Positions 1 through 6,577 of a stretch of DNA of 8,735 bases are shown here, one piece after another. A program made the translations under genes and the position numbers. The stretch is taken from positions 1 through 8,735 of the forward strand of contig VMCP01000221.1 of NCBI GenBank assembly GCA_008081305.1, written 5' to 3'. Each line of letters begins with the position of its first letter. Positions within the stretch are counted from its first letter, which is position 1. The notes under the pieces were generated by a model that saw nothing but the letters and a program-made list of their open reading frames with translations, was not told where the DNA came from and did no database searches. The DNA is from Bacteroidota bacterium. Its GTDB lineage: Bacteria > Bacteroidota > Bacteroidia > NS11-12g > UBA955.

Positions 1-2978
1 GTCATGGCCAAGATAACAACATCAACGATCACCATTTTCATTGGGGATATTTCATTCATGCCGCTTCATTTATGGAGGAATTTGAACCTGGATGGGCTAA
101 AGATTTTGGTGAGATGATCGATTTATTGGTAAGGGATGCCGCTTCACCTAATCGAAAAGATAGCTTATTCCCATACCTGCGCAATTTCAACCCATATACT
201 GGTCATTGTTGGGCTAACGGCTTTGCCTCTTTCCCACAAGGAAACGATCAAGAATCTACATCAGAGAGCATGCAGTTTAACTCTTCATTGATTCACTGGG
301 GAAGCATTACAAATAATAAAAGCGTTCGAGATTTAGGGATATATCTCTACGTTACGGAACAATCAGCAATTGAAGAATATTGGTTCGATACCAAGGAAAG
401 AAATTTCGGACCGAATCAGAATTATGCTTTGGTATCACGTGTTTGGGGTAACTCTTATGACAATGGTACGTTCTGGACCAGCGACATTGCCGCTTCGTAC
501 GGAATAGAATTATACCCGATACACGGTGGTTCATTCTATTTAGCTCATGATTCGACCTATTCCAAAAGGCTTTGGAACGAGATGGCCAAGAATACAGGTA
601 TCCTAAAAAATGAGAAAAATGACAACCTGTGGCATGACGTTTATTGGAAGTTTTTATCATTTACCGATCCACAAAAGGCCATTGATCTATATGATTCCTA
701 CCCCAACCGAAATATGAAATTTGGGGTTTCCGACGCCCACACATACCATTGGTTACACTCTATGAATGCTTTAGGGAAACTCACCCCATCCATTACAAGT
801 AACCATCCATTATCGGCGGTCTTTACAAAAAATAACCAACCTATTTATGTGGCTAAGAATTATGGCAGTGATAGTTTAAAAGTAACCTTTTCGGATGGTT
901 ACGTCATGACCGTTGGGCCCAGAGAGCTAAAAACATCTATCACCGACAACCGCTTGGCTATTATTGGCACACAATTTCCTCAAGTATATGTAAATACAAC
1001 GGTTCAAGTGACATTTGATACTCTTGAATGGGAAGCAGACTCGGTTCAGTGGTTTCAAAACGGGAAACATGTTCAAACCACGACTGATTATCCTTTCACT
1101 TACACCGCCAAAGATCTTGCTTCAGGCCAATACAGTTTCCACGCGATTCTTCATGAGGGTACCAAGATCGGTATGAGCAATATTTTATCTTTATTGGTGG
1201 GTGAACAAATTCCCTATGGGAATAGTTATCATGCGATTCCCGGCAGCTTTCAATCAGCACATTACAATGAATTGGAAGGTAGCACAGGGCAAGGAGTGAC
1301 TTATGTGGATCACAACGCAGAAAATCTTGGTGATTTTCGTACCAAAGAAGGAATGGATGCCGCTAAAGACCCCAATGAAGGTGATATTTTAACCTGGTTG
1401 GAAGCCGGTGAATGGGTGCAATACTCCGTTGATATTGCACAGAGTGGAGTTTACTCGGTATCTATACGCTATTCCAATGGGAATAGTGGTGGAAGCGGAA
1501 AAGCAGAGTGGCAGCTAAATGGCAAAAATGTAGGTGATATACTAACGTTTGAACCGACCGGTGATTGGGACCAATTTTCTTCAAAAAAGTTCGAGGGAAT
1601 CCCCCTAAAGAAAGGGAAACGTATACTGCGATTGCGCATATATGAGCGCGGAATGAATATCGGTAAAATTACCTTTGACCGCACGGGTGATTTGGATAAG
1701 GCATTACCATTGGCTCAAATCGGTGGTAATAAATCGATTCCTTCTGATTCTACTTTTGTTTCTATGGATGGCAGCAATAGTACTGCTGGGCATTTGGGCT
1801 ATTTGAAATACCAATGGAACCAAATTTATGGCCCTAACAAGGTCAAGATTTCATCGAGTACTTCTTCCTCTACCTTAATCACTGGCTTGGTTAAAGGAGT
1901 TTATAAAATTCGTCTCACCGTTTCAGATAGCCTGAACAGCGATTTTCAAGATGCCCTAATTTTTGTGCAAGATGGAGGAAATATGGCCCCAAATATCCGC
2001 ATTGCTTATCCGCAAAATAATCAACGATTCGTAGAAGGTACGCATGTGGCCATGGGTATATCCGCTTCAGATTTAGATGGATCCATTAAGCAAGTGGCCA
2101 TTTATTTGGATAATAAATTGGTTTCTTTGGATTCTATCGCTCCATATGAATACAAATCTAACCTAGCTAGTGGGCAGTATCAATTACACGCCACAACTAT
2201 CGATATGGACGGCATGGAGGCTTTTAGTGATACCATCGATTTCTTTGTTGACAGCATCACAGGGAATTGGGTGTTACAACCTATTGCAGGAGCATTAGCA
2301 GTGGGCCCTACTAAAGGAGATTTGAGCTGGTGGTCAAATTCTGCTCAAGATGTTACAACAAGAGGTTGCTTATTTGATGATGTGAACTCCATTAACCGTA
2401 ATGGCACCTTTCAAATCAATATGGGAGGTCAAACATGGCTCGAAGATTGGCAAAATAGTGGAAAAGAAGCCTGCGGTGACCCGGTTTCCCCACATGATGG
2501 ACAGTCCACCGGATCATGGTATATCGATAGCACAAATGGTCAATTGGTCATTGTAGGTAAAGGACAATTCTTGGGACTACCTAAAGCTACAAATAGTGGG
2601 GAGTTGAGTACTGGAACAGCAGAACCCGAATCAAGAAGCTATCAAATCGAACTGAACGGGGATAACCTGATGGTTGGAATCAATTTCGGGGGTGGTTATT
2701 GGCAGTTTGCGTACGAGAGAGAAAAGCAACGATTCAACGCACCACAAGTATCAGATGATAACAACTGGAGCCTCTACCCTAACCCAACGCATTCTGTCGT
2801 GCATATTAAGGGGAATCGCCCTGTAGATCGTATACGTGTGTTGAATATGCAAGGCGCATTGATTTTTGAGGGAAGCACCAACATCATAGATATGAGTGGA
2901 TATCCTAAAGGATTATACTTTGTTCAAATACGTTCGAAAGGTGAGATGGTGAGTTTGAAACTTTTAAACGGCTTTTAG
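1..2978 (+). CDS. GH81 endo-beta-1,3-glucanase, modular, T9SS-secreted (5'-truncated)
   Basis: Secreted enzyme predicted to hydrolyse internal beta-1,3-glucan linkages (laminarin-like substrate). The frame is open from the left edge (first whole codon at base 3), so the N-terminus and signal peptide are missing and 991 residues are visible. Numbering below is from the internal Met at base 72. GH81 signatures: an NDHHFHWGYF motif at bases 24-53, whose Asp (27-29) is the likely catalytic acid, then NDQESTSES with Glu61 and Glu65, the paired acidic residues typical of the family. Remaining GH81 core about 1-300; Ig-like about 305-377; CBM6-like about 385-540 (GEWVQYSVDI at 446-455); PKD-like about 546-634; second Ig-like about 638-728; unnamed WW domain about 731-885 (SWWS, CLFDD); T9SS type A sorting domain about 897-968 (LYPNP, GLYFVQI). 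The gene converges on the minus-strand operon. Family call is confident; exact substrate is inferred. Confidence 0.93.
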   Translation, partial: HGQDNNINDHHFHWGYFIHAASFMEEFEPGWAKDFGEMIDLLVRDAASPNRKDSLFPYLRNFNPYTGHCWANGFASFPQGNDQESTSESMQFNSSLIHWGSITNNKSVRDLGIYLYVTEQSAIEEYWFDTKERNFGPNQNYALVSRVWGNSYDNGTFWTSDIAASYGIELYPIHGGSFYLAHDSTYSKRLWNEMAKNTGILKNEKNDNLWHDVYWKFLSFTDPQKAIDLYDSYPNRNMKFGVSDAHTYHWLHSMNALGKLTPSITSNHPLSAVFTKNNQPIYVAKNYGSDSLKVTFSDGYVMTVGPRELKTSITDNRLAIIGTQFPQVYVNTTVQVTFDTLEWEADSVQWFQNGKHVQTTTDYPFTYTAKDLASGQYSFHAILHEGTKIGMSNILSLLVGEQIPYGNSYHAIPGSFQSAHYNELEGSTGQGVTYVDHNAENLGDFRTKEGMDAAKDPNEGDILTWLEAGEWVQYSVDIAQSGVYSVSIRYSNGNSGGSGKAEWQLNGKNVGDILTFEPTGDWDQFSSKKFEGIPLKKGKRILRLRIYERGMNIGKITFDRTGDLDKALPLAQIGGNKSIPSDSTFVSMDGSNSTAGHLGYLKYQWNQIYGPNKVKISSSTSSSTLITGLVKGVYKIRLTVSDSLNSDFQDALIFVQDGGNMAPNIRIAYPQNNQRFVEGTHVAMGISASDLDGSIKQVAIYLDNKLVSLDSIAPYEYKSNLASGQYQLHATTIDMDGMEAFSDTIDFFVDSITGNWVLQPIAGALAVGPTKGDLSWWSNSAQDVTTRGCLFDDVNSINRNGTFQINMGGQTWLEDWQNSGKEACGDPVSPHDGQSTGSWYIDSTNGQLVIVGKGQFLGLPKATNSGELSTGTAEPESRSYQIELNGDNLMVGINFGGGYWQFAYEREKQRFNAPQVSDDNNWSLYPNPTHSVVHIKGNRPVDRIRVLNMQGALIFEGSTNIIDMSGYPKGLYFVQIRSKGEMVSLKLLNGF

Positions 2979-2982
2979 CCGG

Positions 2983-3073
2983 TGGTTTCTAGTTTCTCGG
3001 TGCTGGGTGCTGGGTTCTGGGTGCTTGGTTCTTAGGACCAGAAACCAGAGACTAGCGACCAGAAACTTGGAAC
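2983..3073. repeat. Heptanucleotide repeat array, 13 units, two inverted halves
   Basis: Thirteen successive 7-bp units in unbroken phase, every unit ending in C. The first seven (2983-3031) follow roughly TGGGTNC (for example tggtttc, tgggtgc, tgggttc). The next six (3032-3073) are mostly of the NAGNRAC type (cagaaac, cagagac, tagcgac), ending with ttggaac. The second half is approximately the reverse complement of the first, so the array could fold into a long imperfect hairpin with many G-U pairs. It starts 5 bp after the GH81 stop and separates two convergent genes, so a bidirectional terminator role is possible but inferred. It resembles in style the heptameric short tandem repeats known from cyanobacteria. 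Unit identity is degenerate; the phase is exact. Confidence 0.85.
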
Positions 3074-3140
3074 CATTTTCGGGTGCTGGTAATGGTTTAT
3101 ATGCTTCGCTGGGTTTAAAAGAGTTTAGACTGTGTGGTTT

Positions 3141-3175
3141 AGAGAACGAGAGACCAGAAACTTGAAACTAGTGAC
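3141..3175. repeat. Heptanucleotide repeat array, second block
   Basis: Five consecutive 7-bp units of the NAGNRAC type (agagaac, gagagac, cagaaac, ttgaaac, tagtgac), followed by a run of seven A. Same unit family and orientation as the right half of the first array. The intervening 3074-3140 contains looser fragments of the same words (gggtgctgg, tggttt) but I cannot keep a clean 7-bp phase through it. Short flanking units aaggtac and ttggaac occur at 3181-3194. Confidence 0.7.
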
Positions 3176-3201
3176 AAAAAAAGGTACTTGGAACCGAATC
3201 A

Positions 3202-3224
3202 GTTAGGAGGTTAGGAGGTTAGGG
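3202..3224. repeat. Short tandem gttaggag octamer repeat
   Basis: Two exact tandem copies of gttaggag (3202-3209, 3210-3217), then a partial third gttaggg (3218-3224). The period is 8 rather than 7, so this is a different word from the surrounding heptads, possibly made by slippage. It lies in the same convergent intergenic gap; no function is evident. Confidence 0.6.
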
Positions 3225-3228
3225 TGCT

Positions 3229-3270
3229 TTGGAACTAGAAACCAGCGACTAGAAACCAGCGACTTTGAAC
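3229..3270. repeat. Heptanucleotide repeat array overlapping a stop codon
   Basis: Six phased 7-bp units: ttggaac, tagaaac, cagcgac, tagaaac, cagcgac, tttgaac. The 14-bp pair tagaaac-cagcgac is repeated exactly. On the minus strand the block supplies the last codons (Val-Ala-Gly-Phe) and the TAG stop (3249-3251) of the GT39-like gene, so the repeat extends into coding sequence. The flank just inside the gene (tttgaaccatttcgggt, 3264-3280) has a near copy (ttggaaccattttcgggt, 3067-3084) at the end of the first array, with one substitution and one indel. Confidence 0.8.
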
Positions 3271-4781
3271 CATTTCGGGTTGACAATGCCGTCACGGAGG
3301 AATTCAGCAATGATGTTTGGGTCTTTGACGGTGTATATATTGAAACCATCTGCTGTTCGATCTAAAGCCAACCTTCCTGACGATGCCGCATCTTTGATTA
3401 ACTGCTGTTTAATCGGACCATTTTCACCATTACGACCAAATTGATGGACCAGCTTTATCACAAAAAGTGTGTCACCATTGTTGTTGAGTTGCAGGTTTGT
3501 ATACAGCCGGTCTGAAATGTTAAATTCATTCTCGGTAAAGGCTTCAAACTTCCTGACTGCCTTTTCGGTATTCATGGAATACAACACCAACTTGGGATGG
3601 GCCTTTTCTACCACTTTAGTCATTTGAACCACATCGTTTTCCTTAAACGGATAATACATGGTGTAGTTAGTGAATCCCACCAAAAAAAGAAGTAATAATA
3701 TAGCCCTCACCCACTTTTGTTTCCATTCCCACAAATAAGCAATCATCCAAACCACCAAGGGCGAGAAATAAAACAACAACCTCGGAGCGATAGGATACAA
3801 CTTAAAAATATTGAGCACCACAAATACCGCTAAAGACCAGAAGTAGGTGTTCAAAGCTTCTTTATTTTTGATGTTTTCTTGCTTCTTATAGAAGGTCCAC
3901 AAACCTAAAAACAAGGCTAAAGTACCAAGGTTGGCTAAGGTCTTATCATGGGAGAAAATAAAGGTCACATTCCCCACAAAGAAGTAATAAATCCTAATGA
4001 AAAAATCATGGGGATTCGAGAAAAAGGTTTTCTTCCAGAATTCCCACATAAATCGGGTGAGTGCAATGTAGCCGTCTTGCTGTCGATACCAAAAAAAGTA
4101 GGCGACGTAAAGCAGTAAAGGCATCCATAACCATCTATTACTCTTGTTTCTCCACTGATCTTTTATGCTCTCCCATATAACAGACGAAACAGAGCTATTA
4201 TCTTTTCGTTTTTCTTTAAAAAGATGCCAGGTATCACCCAATAATTTGCCTGTGTAAATGAACAATGCAGGGTTAGATAACAAGGGTGCCAATACCCACA
4301 ATGGTTTAAACCACGATTTATTCTGCTCAGTGGTAAAAGATCTCACCAATAACATGGCGATGATCGCGTCCGGTAGATATTGCTTTAAGGTTAATCCATG
4401 ATAGATAAAAAAGGGATTACAGCATACCATCAGTAAGGCTGTTAGTTGTACATATGGATTATTCGAAATGCGCTGGATAAAATCCCAAAACAACTTTAGA
4501 AAAAGAATATTGAGGCCAAATATGACCACTTTGTATTTTAACCATGCGGCACCAAAAGGAAATAAATAAATACACTTGAATAACCACAAAAACAATGGCG
4601 GTGCCGTCTGATAGTGCTTTAACGGATATAGTAAATCTAGAAATCCTCTTTGATTGATATTGATACCTAAATCAATCTCATCATTGTTAAAAAAAGGCTC
4701 AATAAATTGCACGTTGAATCGCAGGCCCATGCCCAGCAACACCAATAAAATGGCTAAAATATGCTTATACCTCAGAGTCAT
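3249..4781 (-). CDS. GT39-like (GT-C fold) polytopic membrane glycosyltransferase, putative
   Basis: A 510-residue integral inner-membrane protein with about 11-12 predicted transmembrane segments between residues 7 and 377, then a soluble tail of about 130 residues. After the first segment comes an acidic NNDEIDLG motif (Asp34-Glu35), placed where GT-C enzymes carry their catalytic or metal-binding acidic pair. A QTAPPLFLWL stretch (58-67) matches the 'PPL' start of the next segment in GT39/ArnT/PMT-type proteins, and APRLLFYFSP (332-341) is also typical. Such enzymes transfer sugars from polyprenyl-phosphate donors on the periplasmic side; donor and acceptor here are unknown. It is the last gene of the minus-strand operon, 21 bp after its neighbour. 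The last four codons and the stop lie in a heptad repeat, so the C-terminus may be recently altered. Family call is moderate; it could be an uncharacterised membrane protein with this fold. Confidence 0.72.
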   Translation of the reverse strand: MTLRYKHILAILLVLLGMGLRFNVQFIEPFFNNDEIDLGININQRGFLDLLYPLKHYQTAPPLFLWLFKCIYLFPFGAAWLKYKVVIFGLNILFLKLFWDFIQRISNNPYVQLTALLMVCCNPFFIYHGLTLKQYLPDAIIAMLLVRSFTTEQNKSWFKPLWVLAPLLSNPALFIYTGKLLGDTWHLFKEKRKDNSSVSSVIWESIKDQWRNKSNRWLWMPLLLYVAYFFWYRQQDGYIALTRFMWEFWKKTFFSNPHDFFIRIYYFFVGNVTFIFSHDKTLANLGTLALFLGLWTFYKKQENIKNKEALNTYFWSLAVFVVLNIFKLYPIAPRLLFYFSPLVVWMIAYLWEWKQKWVRAILLLLFLVGFTNYTMYYPFKENDVVQMTKVVEKAHPKLVLYSMNTEKAVRKFEAFTENEFNISDRLYTNLQLNNNGDTLFVIKLVHQFGRNGENGPIKQQLIKDAASSGRLALDRTADGFNIYTVKDPNIIAEFLRDGIVNPKWFKVAGF

Positions 4782-4802
4782 TCAGGGTCCGAAGTTAGGG
4801 AT

Positions 4803-5390
4803 TCAAAACAAGGACGGAGGCGTTAATTTTTTTTCCTCCTCATATTTCATGAACTCATCTTTTAGCCTATAGCGAAGCACGGGGTAACCATCTCCATCCA
4901 TGAAAAAAAGCAAATGTAGATTTTGAATGTAGGGCATATCACCCCAATCATCTGAGAAGCTCGCTTTACCCATCTTTAATGCTTCAAACTCATTACCTCC
5001 TCCGTCACAATACGGCTTTTCGAACTCTCGTTTACTTACTTTTACTTCTCCATATTTTGATTGGTAGACTTTCAAGTGGTTTAGGTAAAACCGTTTGGCT
5101 TTTTTCCATTTGTCAAATGACTGAAACCTCACATCCACTTGGTAAACCCTTTGTGTATGTGGTGAAACATACAACAATAAATTCACGGAATCATCCTTGA
5201 TTTTACCACGTAATGTTGGTTTGTTATCAATATCCTTTACATGGAAGAACCCTTTGACATCACTAAATCGTTGTATAAAACTATCCTTGTGACCCTTGAT
5301 GTCCAACATGGCAATCCGCTGAGCAAAAAGCCCATTCGGTAATGCAAAGACCAAAAAGGTCAAACCTATAATTCCTATATTTCGATTCAT
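4803..5390 (-). CDS. Small exported protein of unknown function
   Basis: I do not recognise this 195-residue protein. It has a clear Sec signal peptide: Met-Asn-Arg-Asn, a hydrophobic core at residues 5-18, and a likely cleavage after Ala23 (GLFA|Q). There is no lipobox cysteine, so the mature protein of about 172 residues should be periplasmic or secreted. The mature part is rich in Lys, Asp, Phe and Tyr, with one Cys (128) inside a CDGGGNEF stretch and an acidic-lysine tail. No catalytic motif, repeat or T9SS domain is visible. The gene starts 23 bp after the GH16 stop and ends 21 bp before the GT39-like gene, so co-transcription with both is likely. A role in glucan use is not shown by sequence; it may instead belong functionally with the membrane protein downstream. 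Confidence 0.8.
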   Translation of the reverse strand: MNRNIGIIGLTFLVFALPNGLFAQRIAMLDIKGHKDSFIQRFSDVKGFFHVKDIDNKPTLRGKIKDDSVNLLLYVSPHTQRVYQVDVRFQSFDKWKKAKRFYLNHLKVYQSKYGEVKVSKREFEKPYCDGGGNEFEALKMGKASFSDDWGDMPYIQNLHLLFFMDGDGYPVLRYRLKDEFMKYEEEKKLTPPSLF

Positions 5391-5413
5391 GTGATGAGTC
5401 GTATTCGTTGTAC

Positions 5414-6517
5414 TTACTGTGGTTGAAATACCCTAACGTAATCAACCTGCATGGATTGAGGCATACGCGTAGTCGCGTCAGGGTTTCCTGGTAATTGGCC
5501 ACCTACAGCGACATTGAATATGAAGAAGAAATCATCGTTAAAAGGGAACGTATTATTATAAGCCAATTCGTTGTATTGCTTATCGTCAACCAGCCACTTC
5601 ATATTATTTTCTTCCCATAGCAGAGTGAATACATGGAATGAATCGGAGAAGTCACTACCATCCGTTAATCGATATTTTCTAGAATGCGATTTGGAAGGTG
5701 CCGTTGAACCCCAGTGAGCCGTTCCAAATACTTCTTTGGGAAGATGCCCTACCAACTCCATGATATCAATTTCACCACAAGCTGGCCACCCTTCAGTTCC
5801 AAAGTCCGCTCCTAACATCCAAAGTGCAGGCCATAAACCTTGGGTCTTCGGCAATCTCGCACGGATATCTATCCTTCCGTACTTAAACTCTCGCTTACCT
5901 TGGGTTTTAATTCTAGCAGAGGTATAATTTGCATCACCTGCAGCTTGTGCTTTCGCTGTGATGGTAAGCAAACCGTTTTCAACGGTGCAATTATTCGTTC
6001 CTGATTGATAGTATTGCAACTCATTATTACCCCAACCCCATTCACCGCGACCAGTTTCATAGGTCCAAGATGTTTCATCTAGCATATTCCCCTCAAATTC
6101 ATCGGCCCAAACCAAATTGTACCCTGGGTAGTTTTTAGGCGTGGTATATCCATCATTTATACTAGGCTCTTTAAACACAATATGTATGGAATCTATCACC
6201 TCAGAAAAGTCACGATCGGTTACATGTGCACGGAATTTCACCACATACATTCCTGAATCGTAATAGGTAAATTGGGATTCACCGCCATTCATAACGCCTT
6301 CCTCAAATTCACCATTGGGTAGTTCAAACCAGATTTGATAATAATTGGCATTATCTGCTGAAATGCTGGCCTTTACCAATCCTTTCTTTGCATTATCCTC
6401 AATTAGAGTTGTTTCTAAATTCGTAGGCAAGCTTAGGCCTGGTTCTTCTGGAGTTTCTTTACATCCGAGCGTAAACACGATTAACACCACCGCTACCCAT
6501 TTGGTATAGAATTTCAT
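5414..6517 (-). CDS. GH16 family beta-glucanase lipoprotein (laminarinase-like)
   Basis: A 367-residue surface lipoprotein predicted to be an endo-acting beta-1,3(-1,4)-glucanase. The signal peptide ends in a lipobox FTLGC with lipidated Cys19, followed by Lys-Glu, which fits the Bacteroidota lipoprotein surface-export signal. Residues about 28-118 form a PKD/Ig-like beta-sandwich. The GH16 catalytic domain spans about 130-367: LVWADEF at the start, GWGNNELQYY (161-170), GLWPALWMLG (227-236) and the catalytic GEIDIMELVG (248-257). That last motif holds nucleophile Glu249, Asp251 and acid/base Glu254, all intact, and the domain ends in VDYVRVF. Length is normal for a PKD-GH16 protein. It follows the glycan-binding protein after 60 bp containing a hairpin and precedes the small exported gene by 23 bp. 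GH16 also includes agarases, carrageenases and others; laminarinase is favoured by the motif and by the GH81 neighbour, but specificity is inferred. Confidence 0.93.
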   Translation of the reverse strand: MKFYTKWVAVVLIVFTLGCKETPEEPGLSLPTNLETTLIEDNAKKGLVKASISADNANYYQIWFELPNGEFEEGVMNGGESQFTYYDSGMYVVKFRAHVTDRDFSEVIDSIHIVFKEPSINDGYTTPKNYPGYNLVWADEFEGNMLDETSWTYETGRGEWGWGNNELQYYQSGTNNCTVENGLLTITAKAQAAGDANYTSARIKTQGKREFKYGRIDIRARLPKTQGLWPALWMLGADFGTEGWPACGEIDIMELVGHLPKEVFGTAHWGSTAPSKSHSRKYRLTDGSDFSDSFHVFTLLWEENNMKWLVDDKQYNELAYNNTFPFNDDFFFIFNVAVGGQLPGNPDATTRMPQSMQVDYVRVFQPQ

Positions 6518-6533
6518 ATGCTATAAAAATACA

Positions 6534-6559
6534 AAAAAGGGCGCAATAGCGCCCTTTTT
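6534..6559 (-). terminator. Intrinsic terminator or attenuator hairpin
   Basis: Perfect inverted repeat: AAAAAGGGCGC, loop aata, GCGCCCTTTTT. The six G/C pairs form the stem and the flanking A and T runs can extend it to 11 bp or act as a U tract, so it could terminate in either direction. It lies between the glycan-binding protein stop (6578) and the GH16 start (6517) and is read on the minus strand. Because the downstream genes are co-oriented and close, partial read-through (attenuation) is more likely than full termination, unless GH16 has its own promoter in the remaining 16 bp, which I do not see. Confidence 0.8.
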
Positions 6560-6577
6560 ATATGGATTAAAATCCGT

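Noticed and set aside
352..660. Minus-strand open frames inside the GH81 gene (352-660 and 1469-1684)
   Set aside because: They lie fully inside a well-supported coding region with clear domain homology, and their translations look like no protein family.
2969..2981. Hairpin CGGCT-TTT-AGCCG over the GH81 stop codon as a terminator
   Set aside because: The stem is only 5 bp and no T run follows, so it cannot be supported as an intrinsic terminator. The heptad array just after it is the better candidate.
2983..3270. CRISPR array
   Set aside because: Units are only 7 bp, degenerate and without unique spacers, and no cas genes are nearby.
5736..6078. Open frames on both strands inside the GH16 gene
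   Set aside because: They overlap the conserved catalytic domain in other frames and have no start context or recognisable product.
6518..6533. Bacteroidota-type promoter (TTTG and TAnnTTTG) for GH16
   Set aside because: A TTTTTTG occurs at the hairpin edge, but it is too near the ATG and has no matching -7 element at the right spacing.
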